Shown: positions 1 through 8,710 of the stretch, piece after piece
Numbering within the stretch: the first letter of the stretch is position 1
Layout: every line of letters begins with the position of its first letter
Assembly (NCBI RefSeq): GCF_036059255.1
Contig: NZ_CP107947.1
Coordinates: 1,550,001-1,614,000, forward strand
Length of the DNA stretch: 64,000 nucleotides
Source of the DNA: Micromonospora sp. NBC_00389
GTDB taxonomy: Bacteria > Actinomycetota > Actinomycetes > Mycobacteriales > Micromonosporaceae
Reading direction: 5' to 3'
The notes under the pieces: model-generated
The model's database searches: none
Told to the model about the DNA's origin: nothing
The model's input: the letters and a program-made list of their open reading frames with translations, nothing else
Translations under genes and position numbers: made by a program

Positions 1-34
1 TGCGAACCGTAGGACGGAGTCCGCCCATGGTGTT

Positions 35-439
35 TCAGGTGGGCCGCTGACGTGTCGTAGCGATCTCGGCGTGGTGGTCGACGGCCCAGTCGGCCAGCGC
101 GGAGAGCGGCTCCAGAAGGCTGACGCCGAGCGGCGTCAGCCGGTATTCGACGCTCGGCGGCACCGTCGGAAACACTTCACGTTCGACCAGGCCGTCACTC
201 TCCAACGTGCGCAGCGTCCGGGTGAGCATGCGCGGGCTGATGCCCTCCACCGCCCGATGCAACTCGTTGAACCTGTACGGACGCCGGCCGAGCAGGGTGA
301 TCAGCAGCAGCGTCCACTTGTCGCTCACCCGCCGCAGCACGTCGGTGACCGGACAGCGCTCGTACTCGCCGATCGGAACGGGATTCGGCAACCGGTGGTT
401 GTCCAGCGAGGCACGCACACCGGTGTCCCTTGTGGTCAT
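35..439 (-). CDS. HxlR-family winged-helix transcriptional regulator
   Basis: 134 aa, normal for the family. HxlR proteins are small dimeric DNA-binding regulators that often control a divergent oxidoreductase or detoxification gene. The signature is visible: CPVTDVLRRVSDKWTLLL near residues 29-46 with the conserved Cys, then the recognition region RFNELHRAVEGISPRMLTRT, and the wing around EREVFPTVPPSVEYRLT. The gene is transcribed away from the SDR gene at 517 across a 77-bp intergenic stretch, so that SDR is the likely target (inference). A GAAAG-N6-CTTTC inverted repeat at 440-455 lies directly against the ATG and could be an autoregulatory operator. The effector cannot be predicted. Confidence 0.9.
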   Translation of the reverse strand: MTTRDTGVRASLDNHRLPNPVPIGEYERCPVTDVLRRVSDKWTLLLITLLGRRPYRFNELHRAVEGISPRMLTRTLRTLESDGLVEREVFPTVPPSVEYRLTPLGVSLLEPLSALADWAVDHHAEIATTRQRPT

Positions 440-455
440 GAAAGTGCCTTCTTTC
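440..455. promoter_or_regulatory. Possible operator between HxlR and SDR genes
   Basis: GAAAG (440-444) and CTTTC (451-455) form a 5-bp inverted repeat with a 6-nt spacer in the divergent region, touching the HxlR start. It is short, so chance occurrence is possible. Its only support is position. Confidence 0.25.
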
Positions 456-516
456 GCTCCACTGGCCGTCTGCCCAGGATGAGCACGTCAGTGAAGAACG
501 GTAACGGGGGGGCGAC

Positions 517-1311
517 ATGGGCGTTGTGGTGGTCAGTGGGGGCACGAACGGAATGGGACGTGCGTTGGCCCGCGGGCGGGCCGAACGCGGCGACCGCGTC
601 CTGGTGCTCGGGCGCAACCGCGAACGCGGCGAGGCGCTCGCCGGCAGCGCTATCGACTTCCTTCCCGTCGACCTCTCCAGCATGGCCGAGACTCGGCAGG
701 TCATCGAGCACATCCTCACCGAGTACCAGGTCGTGGACGCGCTGGCGCTGTTCGCCAATGCTCAAGCGCCGCGTCGCATCGTGACCGGCGAAGGCCTGGA
801 GCGCACGTTCGCGCTCTACTACCTCAGTCGCTATCTGCTCAGCTTCGGCCTACGTCCGGCCCTGGACCGAGCTGCCGCACCGGTGATCGTGAACGTCGCT
901 GGCGTCGGGGTCACCAAGGGCGGCGTGCGTTGGACCGATCCGCAACTGGCCTCGGGCTACTCCATGATCACCGCACAGTTGCAGGCCGGTCGAGCCAACG
1001 ACCTGCTCGGCGTGGGCTTCGCCCAGCGGTCCGGCAGCCGTGCCCGATACGTGCTCTACCATCCCGGTTTCACCAAAAGCGGCGACCGTAGCCCGCTTCC
1101 GCTCGTACTCCGTGGGCTGCTGGCGGCGGCGTCGGTGGCGGCCCAACCCATCGCGGACGCCGTAGCGCCGATCCATCGGTTCCTGGACACGCCACCAGCC
1201 GCGCCGCTGACCGCCGTTGACCGGGACAAGCGACTCCCGCTCAGTTTCCCCACCCTCGACGCCGGGAACGCCGAGCGGTTGATGGACCTCACAGAAACGC
1301 TGCTCACCTGA
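517..1311 (+). CDS. SDR-fold NAD(P)-binding protein lacking the usual catalytic triad
   Basis: 264 aa. The N-terminal Rossmann fingerprint is intact (VVVSGGTNGMGRALARGRA, residues ~4-22), followed by a basic residue after beta-2 (LGRNRERG) that usually favours NADP. Overall layout follows the classical or retinol-dehydrogenase-like SDRs. The active site is abnormal: the usual NVSS strand reads NVAGVG, and the segment that aligns with YxxxK-AN reads AQLQAGRAND, so Ser, Tyr and Lys all appear substituted. It may be a nucleotide-sensing or structural SDR rather than an oxidoreductase. The ATG at 517 follows a G-rich ribosome-binding stretch and is divergent from the HxlR gene, which probably controls it. 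Confidence 0.82.
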   Translation: MGVVVVSGGTNGMGRALARGRAERGDRVLVLGRNRERGEALAGSAIDFLPVDLSSMAETRQVIEHILTEYQVVDALALFANAQAPRRIVTGEGLERTFALYYLSRYLLSFGLRPALDRAAAPVIVNVAGVGVTKGGVRWTDPQLASGYSMITAQLQAGRANDLLGVGFAQRSGSRARYVLYHPGFTKSGDRSPLPLVLRGLLAAASVAAQPIADAVAPIHRFLDTPPAAPLTAVDRDKRLPLSFPTLDAGNAERLMDLTETLLT

Positions 1312-1369
1312 AGCTCACCTCTCCCGTCCGCACGTCTCCGGCCCCGCGGCTCCCGACGAGCAGATCCGA

Positions 1370-2014
1370 TTAGGACTGACGGCGCCCAAAGATGATCCCG
1401 CCGAGCGAGCTTTCTGCCGAGGTGAGAGTCATCTGTGCCTCGACCGTGAATCCGCCTTCGCGCAGCCATGCCGACACTTGGTCGGGCTGGCGACGGTGCA
1501 CGTGAACCTTCATCGGGTGCCCGCCGTAGCCCTGCGTCTTGAGCCGTGATTCGTCGCCGACGTGGAAGCTGAGCAGCAGCGGGCTGCCGGGACGCAACAC
1601 TCGCCGGAAGTGCGCGATGACGGAGCCGACCTGGCTGTCGGGGATGTGGATCAGCGAGTACCAGGCGATCAAGCCGGCGACCGAACCGTCATCCAGATCG
1701 AGGTCGGTCATGGAGCCCACCTCGAACCGTAGACCCGGATGATCACGCCGAGCCACATCGATCATTCCTGGCGATAGGTCAATTCCGAACGCCTCAACGC
1801 CGAGCTCATGCAGGTGGGCGGTGATGCGCCCTGGTCCACAGCCCACGTCCGCGACGGGCCCGCCACCAGCGGCGTGAACGAGGTCGGCGAACAAAGCCAG
1901 GGTCGCTCGTTCGTAGGGCGTTTCGGCCAGGAGGTTGCGCAGCAGGTCTGCATAACTGGCAGCGACTGTGTCGTAGGAGATGCGAGTGTCTGCTAACCAG
2001 CCGTCATCGTTCAT
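1370..2014 (-). CDS. Class I SAM-dependent methyltransferase
   Basis: 214 aa. Motif I is clear (VADVGCGPGRITAHL, about residues 56-70). The acidic end of beta-2 (GIDLSPGMIDVAR) and the motif-IV/post region SLIHIPDSQVGSVIAHFRR with a following LRPGSPLLLSFHVGDE strand are those of the type-11/25 methyltransferase fold. These enzymes move a methyl group from S-adenosylmethionine to small molecules or proteins; the substrate cannot be read from the sequence. It stands alone, convergent with the SDR gene and divergent from the small gene at 2098. The ATG at 2014 gives the full fold with a short N-terminal helix (ISYDTVAASYADLL) typical of this group. Confidence 0.9.
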   Translation of the reverse strand: MNDDGWLADTRISYDTVAASYADLLRNLLAETPYERATLALFADLVHAAGGGPVADVGCGPGRITAHLHELGVEAFGIDLSPGMIDVARRDHPGLRFEVGSMTDLDLDDGSVAGLIAWYSLIHIPDSQVGSVIAHFRRVLRPGSPLLLSFHVGDESRLKTQGYGGHPMKVHVHRRQPDQVSAWLREGGFTVEAQMTLTSAESSLGGIIFGRRQS

Positions 2015-2097
2015 GACGGCGACGCTAGATCAGGGACCAGACGGGCGATCCACGGGCCGGTAGCCGTGACGCGTAACGCGCTGGTCATCATCCTTGA

Positions 2098-2430
2098 ATG
2101 GATGAACAGCCAGCCCTCGTCACCCTGCACCTGTACTGCCGGGTCGATGTGATCGTCACCGACCCCGCGGCCGTGATCGGTCACGCGGTCGCCGAGCTGC
2201 GCGCGGCCGACATCGACTGGTCCACCGAGGAGGATGACCTCGACACCGCGGTCGGCGAGTTGCAGACCGACCTCGCCGGCTCGCTGGCGAGCGTGGTGGA
2301 CATCGGTCGGCTCGGCGACGGCGTCCCCGGCGTGGAGTTCCGGGGCGGCCTCTGCTGGGCGGAGCACGGCCCGCCCCGCGACGCTTTCCACGAGCGTGGG
2401 GATGGGGGTGATGTCTCCCGTCAAGCGTGA
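2098..2430 (+). CDS. Small acidic protein of unknown function
   Basis: 110 aa, not recognised. The product is acidic (many Asp/Glu, especially STEEDDLDTAVGELQTDL near the middle), with no membrane segment, signal peptide or metal motif. A beta-strand-like start (LVTLHLYCRVDVIVTD) and then helical segments suggest a small soluble domain. It is divergent from the methyltransferase gene with 83 bp between the starts. Codon third positions look strongly GC-biased as in the real genes nearby, which is the main support. The start ATG at 2098 has no obvious Shine-Dalgarno. Confidence 0.5.
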   Translation: MDEQPALVTLHLYCRVDVIVTDPAAVIGHAVAELRAADIDWSTEEDDLDTAVGELQTDLAGSLASVVDIGRLGDGVPGVEFRGGLCWAEHGPPRDAFHERGDGGDVSRQA

Positions 2431-2463
2431 TGACTCTGAGGTATCAATATGACTCTGGGTATC
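2430..2463. repeat. Two tandem copies of a ~19-bp unit
   Basis: ATGACTCTGAGGTATC (2430-2445) is followed after three bases by ATGACTCTGGGTATC (2449-2463), one base shorter. The pair is noticeably AT-richer than its surroundings and lies between the end of the small gene at 2098 and the end of the P-type ATPase. The first copy begins inside the small gene's TGA stop. Confidence 0.6.
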
Positions 2464-2533
2464 GCGCTTCCGAGTGTGGATGTGTCGCCATAGCCTGGAC
2501 CGTCCGCCGGCGGCCAGGAGGGCGGTGCGACGG

Positions 2534-5500
2534 TCAGGCGGGCGGGGCGCCCGTGGACCCGCCCGCCCCGCCGTCGTCCGCCGCCGGCCGCGCCGCGGTG
2601 TCGGGCCGGGCCTGCGGCAGGTGCTCCACCAGCTTGGTGAGTGCGCCGTTGGCGAAGGTGGCGCCGAGCGCTGATCCGGCCCCGATGGTCCAACCGACCG
2701 GTCCGATCGGCGTGCAACCGAAGAACTGGCTCAACCCCGGTGTCTGCACGACCACGACCAGCGCCCCCAGCGACGCCGCCGTGGAAGCCAGCACCGCCGG
2801 GCTGGTGCCGCCAGCCAGGACCGTCTGGCCCAGCTGGGTGCCGACCAGGGAGACCAGCGCGACCGTGCCCGCCCGCCGACGGCGGCCGGTGTACCGGGCC
2901 AGCGTCCAGCCGGCGGTGGCGCCCAGCGTGGTGGCAGCCGCGCGCAGCCCGATCTCCTTGGTGAGGGTCTCGCCGAGCGACGCGTCCGGGCCCTCCCGGA
3001 GCAGGCTTTCGGTGCGGTCCGAGGCGGGCGGGCGGATCGCGATGGCCAGCGCCGGAGCCAGGTCGGTGAGCAGATTGACCAGGAGTAGCTGCCGTCCGGT
3101 GAGCGCGGAGCGGCCGGTCGCCGCGGCGGTGAGCACGCTGAATGCGATCTCGCCGAGGTTGCCGCCAACCAGGATGCTGAGCGCGTGCCGCACCGACGAC
3201 CACATCGCCCGACCCTCGACCAGGGTGGCGATGATGGTCTCCAGCCGGTCGTCGGTGACCACCAGGTCGGCGGCGGCCCGCGCGGCCGGGGTGCCTCGTT
3301 GACCGAGGGCGATGCCCACGTCGGCCAGCCGGATCGCCGGGGCGTCGTTGGCGCCGTCGCCGGTCATCGCCACGGTCCGCCCGCACTTCTGCAACGCCTG
3401 GATGATCCGAACCTTGTGCGTCGGGGTGCAACGGGCCACCACGTCCGTGCGGACCAACCGCTCGGCGAGTGCCTCGTCGTCCAACTGGTCGAGCTCGCCG
3501 GCCGTGACCACCCGCTGCTCGTCGTGTTCGCTGATGGTGGCGGCGATGGCCTCGGCGGTCGCCGGGTGATCCCCGGTGATCATGATGGTGTGCACGCCGG
3601 CCTGCCGGATCCGGCGTACCGCCGGGGCGGCGCTCTCCCGGACCCCGTCCGCGAGGGCCAGGAAACCCACGAAGGTCAGCCCTCGGACGTCCCCGTCGGT
3701 CACCTTCGGGTCGTCCACCTGGCACTCGGCGACGGCCAGGATCCGGTGCCCCGCCCCGGCCCGGTCGGCGAGCACCCGGTGCAGCTCCGCGCGGCCGGCG
3801 TCGTCCAGCGGCTCCTGGCGGCCGTCGGTGCGCCGGGCCGAACAGCGCGGCAGCACCGACTCCGGGGCGCCCTTCACGCTCAACAGCAGGTGACCGTCGG
3901 TCTCCCCGACGCTCGCGTGGTACCCGCGGGACGGCTCGAACGGCAGCCCGCCGGCAGCCTGCCAGCCATGGGCACCGGTCTGCTCCACCACCCCCGCCGC
4001 CGCGGCACCCTTGCGGACCGCGCGGTCGGTATGCAGCGCCAGTTCCTCCGGGTTGGCTGCGGCAGGGGTGGCCCGCAACGCCGCGGCCAGCGTCATCCGG
4101 AGCCGATCGTCGAGCCGGTCCACCGGGGCGTACCGGTCGGCCACGCCGTCGCCGACCCCGGCGAGCAGCAACTGGCCCTCGGTGAGGGTGCCGGTCTTGT
4201 CGAAGCAGAGCACGTCCACCCGACCGAGCGCCTCGATGGTGCGCGGGTTGCGGACCAACGCGCCGTGCTCGGCCAGCCGCCGGGCGGCGGCCAGCTGTGC
4301 CGCGCTGACCAGGAACGGCAACCCCTCCGGCACCGACGCAACGGCGAGGTTCGCGGCGGTCGCCGCCGTCTCGACCAGGGGTACGCCCCGGAGCAGACCC
4401 GCGCCGGCCACCGCCACCGCCGAACCGGCGGCCAACGGGATGGCAAGGCTGGTCAACGAACCAAGTCGGGCCTCCACCCCACTGCTCGGAGGCGCCTGCC
4501 GGACCAGCGCCAGGCTGCGCCCGGCCTCGGTGTCGGAGCCGGTGGCCACCACCACGGCCGTGCCGTGCCCGGCGGCGACGGTGGTGCCCTCGTACAACAT
4601 CGAGCGCCGGTCGGCGACGGCGGCGGCGACCACCGGTCGGTCGGTCTTGGCGACCGGCAGAGACTCGCCGGTCAGCGATGACTCGTCCGCCTCCAGCCCC
4701 ACCGATTCCAGCACCCGACAGTCGGCGGGCACCGAGTCACCCGGCTCGACGGCGATGACGTCCCCGAGAACCAGGTCCTCGGCGGCGACCACCCGCTCAG
4801 CGCCGTCCCGGCGGACCCGGGCGGTCACCGCCGAACGGGACAGCAGCTCCGCCAGCGACCGTTCGGTGTTGCGCTCGTGCACCGCCCCGATCATGGCGGA
4901 CCCGCCGACCACGCCGCCCACCAGCGCGGCGTCGACCAGCGAGCCGAACGACGCGGAGAGCACCGCCCCGGCGGCCAGCACCGGGGTGAGTGGGTTGGCC
5001 AGCTCGTCGACGAAGGCGCGCAGCAGGCCACCGTTTCCGGGTGCCTCGCCGCCGCTCGCGCCGTGCCCGTCGCGGCGACGCTGCGCCTCCGCGTTGTCCA
5101 GGCCGTCCGGCCCGGTGCTGAGCCGGTCGAACACGGCGCCGACCGGCATCAGGTGCCAGGCGGTCGCCACCGGTGCCGGAGTGTCCGACTGGTCGGGCAG
5201 CCGCCGGGCCCGCCACACGCCGTGTGCGAAGGCCAGCCCGGCCGCGCCGTTCACCGCGACCAGCGTTCGGACGGGCAACTGGGTTGGTGTGGCGGTGAAC
5301 GCGCCCAGCGCACCGAGACCGGTGCCGGCCAGGCCCAGCCGGATGTTCTGCCCGGTCATTCGCCGGGCCACTCCGGTCGCCTCGACCATCAGAGCAGCCA
5401 CCCGCAAATCCGCGCCGACCAGCAGGTGCGCTCCCCATGGAGGCAGCTCCTCCGGTCTGAACATCCCGAGGCCGCAGTCGGACGCACCGAGCGCCGGTCG

Positions 5501-7021
5501 GTCGGAGGACACCAGCATCACCACGGCGCCGTCGCGCTGCAACGCGCGTATCGACTCAGTCAGCTGGTCCCCGCCGGGCAGCATCGCGTCGGCGAAGCCG
5601 TACCGCTGCTCGTCACCGCCGGCCACGACCAGCCGCAGGCCGGCGTGGCGGGCGGCGGCCGGCACGCCGTTGACGCCCGGCGCGGGCTCCGGCTCGACGC
5701 GCAACAACGCGACGAGCCGGTTGTCGTGGACCAGGCCGAGTAGTTGGCCACCCGCCGCTCGCAACCGTTCCCGGTCCGGGATGTCACCCGGGTCGTCGGC
5801 GGGCAACTGGTCCAGCGGTCCGAGCCGCCAGCCGTCCACCGCCCGCGAGCCGGCCGGATCAGCCGGGTCGAACAGCGCGAACGCCCGCTCCGCCACCTGG
5901 TCGACGTCCGCTCCGGGCACCGGGGCGAGGTCGGCCAGCACGCCCCGGTCCGAGCCGAGCACCGCGGCGTCCAGCACCAGCGTGTCGATCCGGTCCAGTT
6001 CCCGCAGCACGCTGCGGTCCATGGCGATAACCCCGCGTCTGGCCAGGATCTGGCCGAGTTGGGCGGCGTACCCCTCGCGTCCGCTGCCTGGGGCCTTGGG
6101 CAACGCGGACAGGCCCAGCGCGGCGGCCCGCTTGTGCCCGGCGAACGGCACCGCCGCCGCAGCGGCTGCCGCGCCGGCGGCCAGCGACCGGTTGATGTAC
6201 CGCTCGACCGGGCCGTCCGGCTTCGGCCGGGGGCGGTCGTTCCCCAGCCAGCGCGCGGTGGCGCGCTCCGGCTCACCGGTCAGCTGTGGCTCGGCCCGCT
6301 CCCACGCGGAGAGCTGGGCCCGCGCCTCGCCCCACTGCACGATCCGTTGGGCGCCGTCCACGACTATCCCCGCCCAGCCGCCCGCCAGACCCTGCACCAC
6401 CGCTTCGGCGAGCGGAAAGAGAATGTCGGCGCGAGGGTCGGCGCGCAGCCCTCGGCTGGCGAACGCGTGCAGCTTCGGTTGCAGGTCCACCGCGCCGAGC
6501 AGCCCGACAACCTCTCCGGGCACCGGCGCGAAGGGCAGGATCCGGGTGGCCGCCGAGATGGTCAGGCCCAGCGCGTCCGAGGCGAGCCCTCCGAGGGTGC
6601 GTGGCGTCCGGGGCCCGTCCTCCGGTGGGTGTGGCGGCGGGATCTCCGGGTCAGGCTCGTGGTCGCAGGTCTGCTCGACCCGGGCGATAGTGGCGATCAG
6701 GTCGCGCAGCTTCGGCTCGGGATCCTGCACAGCGACCACCACCCGGCCGGACGGGGCGTTCACCCGGGCCCAGGCCACTCCGGGCACCTGCTCCAGCGCG
6801 CCCTCCACCTGCCGGGCCAACCGGTCGCCGCCGTCCTGGCAGACGCCGTGCACCTCGATGTGGTGGCGACCAGGTCGGGACCAGATCCGACGCCGGGTCA
6901 GCCCGGCCGTCCGGGCCAGCCGGGTCGCAGCCGAGCCCACGGTCCGGGACGCCTCGCTGACCAGGTGCGGCACGCCGATGGACGGCAGGAGGCGGCCGAC
7001 CGCGCGACCCGCCGCCGTCAT
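2534..7021 (-). CDS. Large cation-translocating P-type ATPase, CtpH/CtpI-like double protein
   Basis: 1495 aa from the chosen ATG at 7021. The C-terminal half is an intact pump: TGES loop (SSLTGESLPVAK), PEGLP in M4 (ASVPEGLPFLVSAAQ), phosphorylation site DKTGTLTEG with Asp about residue 941, hinge motif MTGDGANDAPAIRLADVGIA near 1219, then a C-terminal membrane bundle. PEGLP places it with P2-like cation pumps. The N-terminal half resembles a decayed P1B metal ATPase: a heavy-metal-domain-like segment (about residues 45-95), then RIDTLVLDAAVLG where DKTGT should be, and VVMLVSSDRPALGASDCGLG where the GDGxNDAP hinge should be. Mycobacterial CtpH and CtpI (about 1500-1600 aa) have this size. 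The frame stays open upstream (alternative ATGs at 7231 and 7240), but that part is hydrophilic and would leave no promoter for the MFS gene. Ion specificity is unknown. Confidence 0.88.
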   Translation of the reverse strand: MTAAGRAVGRLLPSIGVPHLVSEASRTVGSAATRLARTAGLTRRRIWSRPGRHHIEVHGVCQDGGDRLARQVEGALEQVPGVAWARVNAPSGRVVVAVQDPEPKLRDLIATIARVEQTCDHEPDPEIPPPHPPEDGPRTPRTLGGLASDALGLTISAATRILPFAPVPGEVVGLLGAVDLQPKLHAFASRGLRADPRADILFPLAEAVVQGLAGGWAGIVVDGAQRIVQWGEARAQLSAWERAEPQLTGEPERATARWLGNDRPRPKPDGPVERYINRSLAAGAAAAAAAVPFAGHKRAAALGLSALPKAPGSGREGYAAQLGQILARRGVIAMDRSVLRELDRIDTLVLDAAVLGSDRGVLADLAPVPGADVDQVAERAFALFDPADPAGSRAVDGWRLGPLDQLPADDPGDIPDRERLRAAGGQLLGLVHDNRLVALLRVEPEPAPGVNGVPAAARHAGLRLVVAGGDEQRYGFADAMLPGGDQLTESIRALQRDGAVVMLVSSDRPALGASDCGLGMFRPEELPPWGAHLLVGADLRVAALMVEATGVARRMTGQNIRLGLAGTGLGALGAFTATPTQLPVRTLVAVNGAAGLAFAHGVWRARRLPDQSDTPAPVATAWHLMPVGAVFDRLSTGPDGLDNAEAQRRRDGHGASGGEAPGNGGLLRAFVDELANPLTPVLAAGAVLSASFGSLVDAALVGGVVGGSAMIGAVHERNTERSLAELLSRSAVTARVRRDGAERVVAAEDLVLGDVIAVEPGDSVPADCRVLESVGLEADESSLTGESLPVAKTDRPVVAAAVADRRSMLYEGTTVAAGHGTAVVVATGSDTEAGRSLALVRQAPPSSGVEARLGSLTSLAIPLAAGSAVAVAGAGLLRGVPLVETAATAANLAVASVPEGLPFLVSAAQLAAARRLAEHGALVRNPRTIEALGRVDVLCFDKTGTLTEGQLLLAGVGDGVADRYAPVDRLDDRLRMTLAAALRATPAAANPEELALHTDRAVRKGAAAAGVVEQTGAHGWQAAGGLPFEPSRGYHASVGETDGHLLLSVKGAPESVLPRCSARRTDGRQEPLDDAGRAELHRVLADRAGAGHRILAVAECQVDDPKVTDGDVRGLTFVGFLALADGVRESAAPAVRRIRQAGVHTIMITGDHPATAEAIAATISEHDEQRVVTAGELDQLDDEALAERLVRTDVVARCTPTHKVRIIQALQKCGRTVAMTGDGANDAPAIRLADVGIALGQRGTPAARAAADLVVTDDRLETIIATLVEGRAMWSSVRHALSILVGGNLGEIAFSVLTAAATGRSALTGRQLLLVNLLTDLAPALAIAIRPPASDRTESLLREGPDASLGETLTKEIGLRAAATTLGATAGWTLARYTGRRRRAGTVALVSLVGTQLGQTVLAGGTSPAVLASTAASLGALVVVVQTPGLSQFFGCTPIGPVGWTIGAGSALGATFANGALTKLVEHLPQARPDTAARPAADDGGAGGSTGAPPA

Positions 7022-7270
7022 CGAGGCGTACGGCTGGACGGACGCCGGCCCGACTCCCTGCTGATACAGGTCCTGCCCTTGGCCATCTCGTCCTCCCACC
7101 GCCTCGCGTCCGGCGGCCTGGCTTCCCGACCTGGCATCCGTTATGCCCTCGGAGCAGGGGAACTTTCCGTCGTCGCCGTCGGATGGACGGGGGTGGGCGG
7201 TGGGATCCCCGACGAGAGCCGCGTCACCCATGATTGACATGAATCCGGGTTGAGGTCGCAGGCTCGGTCC
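7022..7270. other. Divergent intergenic region, ATPase / MFS
   Basis: 249 bp between the preferred start of the P-type ATPase (minus) and the MFS gene (plus). The minus-strand frame is open through it, so it could encode up to about 73 extra N-terminal residues of the ATPase, but the translation is not hydrophobic or domain-like. I could not assign a convincing -10/-35 pair for either gene. Confidence 0.4.
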
Positions 7271-8659
7271 ATGCTGAGCCCATCCGCCACCGTCGTATCG
7301 GCCCCTCCGGGGTTGTTCGCACCCCGACTGCGGGCGATGACGGTGGGCAGCGTCGCGCTGATCTCGCTGCTCGCGTTCGAGGCGCTGGCGGTCGGCACGG
7401 CGATGCCGACCGTCGCTCGCAGCCTGGACGGGCTGGCGCTGTACGGGATCGCGTTCGGCGGCTCGTTCGCCGCGGGCGTGCTGGCCATGGTGATCTCTGG
7501 AATCTGGTGCGACGCACGAGGACCCCGGGCGGCGATGTGGCACGGCGTCGCCTGGTTCGTGGTCGGGCTGCTGATCGCCGGGACCGCCCCGGTGATGGAG
7601 GCGCTGGTCGTCGGCCGCGTGGTGCAGGGGTTCGGCTCCGGGCTGCTCTCGGTGGCGCTCTACGTGATCGTCGGGCACGCGTACCCGGAGGAACTGCACC
7701 GGCGGATCTTCGCCGCGTTCGCGGCGGCGTGGGTCGTCCCGTCGTTGGTCGGGCCGGCGCTGGCCGGCCTGATCGTGGAGCACCTGGGCTGGCGGTGGGT
7801 CTTCCTGGCGGTGCCGGCGGTGGCGGTGCCGGCGGTGCTGCTGGTCCACCCCGGCCTGCGCTCACTCGAACGGAGTGCGCCGACCCGGCCGCCGGCCGGC
7901 GCCGTGGCCCGGATCGGCTGGGCGTGCGGGGCGGGGGCGAGCGCCGCACTGCTGCACATCGGGGGACAGCAGCGCGGCGCGGCCGCCCTGGCACTGATCG
8001 CGCTCGCCGTGACCGGCCTGCTGGTCTGCGCCCCGCGCCTGCTGCCGGCCGGGTTCCTCCGGGCGGCCCGAGGGCTGCCCACCGTGATCGGGCTGCGGGG
8101 TCTGGCCTCGGCGGCGTTCGTCGGCGCCGAGGTCGTCATCCCGTTGATGCTCTCCCGGGAGCGAGGTCTGTCGCCGACCGCCGCCGGGCTGGTCCTCACC
8201 GTCGGCGCACTGGCCTGGTCGGTGGGCTCCTGGGTACAGGGCCGGATCCCGTTGCCGGCCTCCCGCGCCAGCCTGCCCCGAGCCGGGTTGAGCTGCATCA
8301 CGGTCGGTACCGCCACGGTGGCGCTGGCCGTCTGGCCCGAACTGCCGGTGGCCGTCGCCGTGCTGGGCTGGGCGGTCGCCGGCCTCGGCATGGGGCTGCT
8401 CTATCCGTCGTTGTCGGTGCTCACCCTGGAGTTGTCCGCCCCCGGCGAGCAGGGCCGCAACAGCTCCTCGCTGCAACTGGGCGACTCACTCTTCGCGGCG
8501 ACCGTGCTGGCGCTCACTGGGGCGGTGCTGGCGGCCGGTAGCGCGCCGGGCCCGGCCAGCTATGCGGCGACGCTGGTGGTCGCCGCCGGCCTGGCGCTGC
8601 TCGGTGCGCTGCTGGCCGGCCGGGTGGTGGTGGGCGGGAGCACGCGGCTGGGCGGGTGA
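7271..8659 (+). CDS. MFS transporter, drug-exporter type
   Basis: 462 aa from the ATG at 7271 (a TTG at 7250 is in frame upstream). About 12-14 hydrophobic segments are evident. The start of TM1 reads VALISLLAFEALAVGTAMPT, like the DHA family; the loop after TM2 carries ISGIWCDARGPRAAM, matching the family's G-x-x-x-D-x-x-G-R loop; and TM5 contains VVPSLVGPALAGLIVEHLGW, the motif-C region of antiporter-type exporters. Inner-membrane proton-coupled exporter, substrate unknown. It is transcribed away from the P-type ATPase and is followed after 51 bp by the GAP-family gene on the same strand. Confidence 0.9.
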   Translation: MLSPSATVVSAPPGLFAPRLRAMTVGSVALISLLAFEALAVGTAMPTVARSLDGLALYGIAFGGSFAAGVLAMVISGIWCDARGPRAAMWHGVAWFVVGLLIAGTAPVMEALVVGRVVQGFGSGLLSVALYVIVGHAYPEELHRRIFAAFAAAWVVPSLVGPALAGLIVEHLGWRWVFLAVPAVAVPAVLLVHPGLRSLERSAPTRPPAGAVARIGWACGAGASAALLHIGGQQRGAAALALIALAVTGLLVCAPRLLPAGFLRAARGLPTVIGLRGLASAAFVGAEVVIPLMLSRERGLSPTAAGLVLTVGALAWSVGSWVQGRIPLPASRASLPRAGLSCITVGTATVALAVWPELPVAVAVLGWAVAGLGMGLLYPSLSVLTLELSAPGEQGRNSSSLQLGDSLFAATVLALTGAVLAAGSAPGPASYAATLVVAAGLALLGALLAGRVVVGGSTRLGG

Positions 8660-8710
8660 TCCGCAGGTTCGGCGGCGCCTGGCCCCGGTCGGCCGGGAGG
8701 ATGGCGGGCG

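Noticed and set aside
1494..1510. Second parS (GTGCACGTGAAC)
   Set aside because: It has several mismatches to the parS consensus and lies inside the methyltransferase coding region.
4011..7064. A 1017-codon plus-strand open frame
   Set aside because: Antisense to the P-type ATPase, Ser/Arg/Ala-rich, no recognisable domain.
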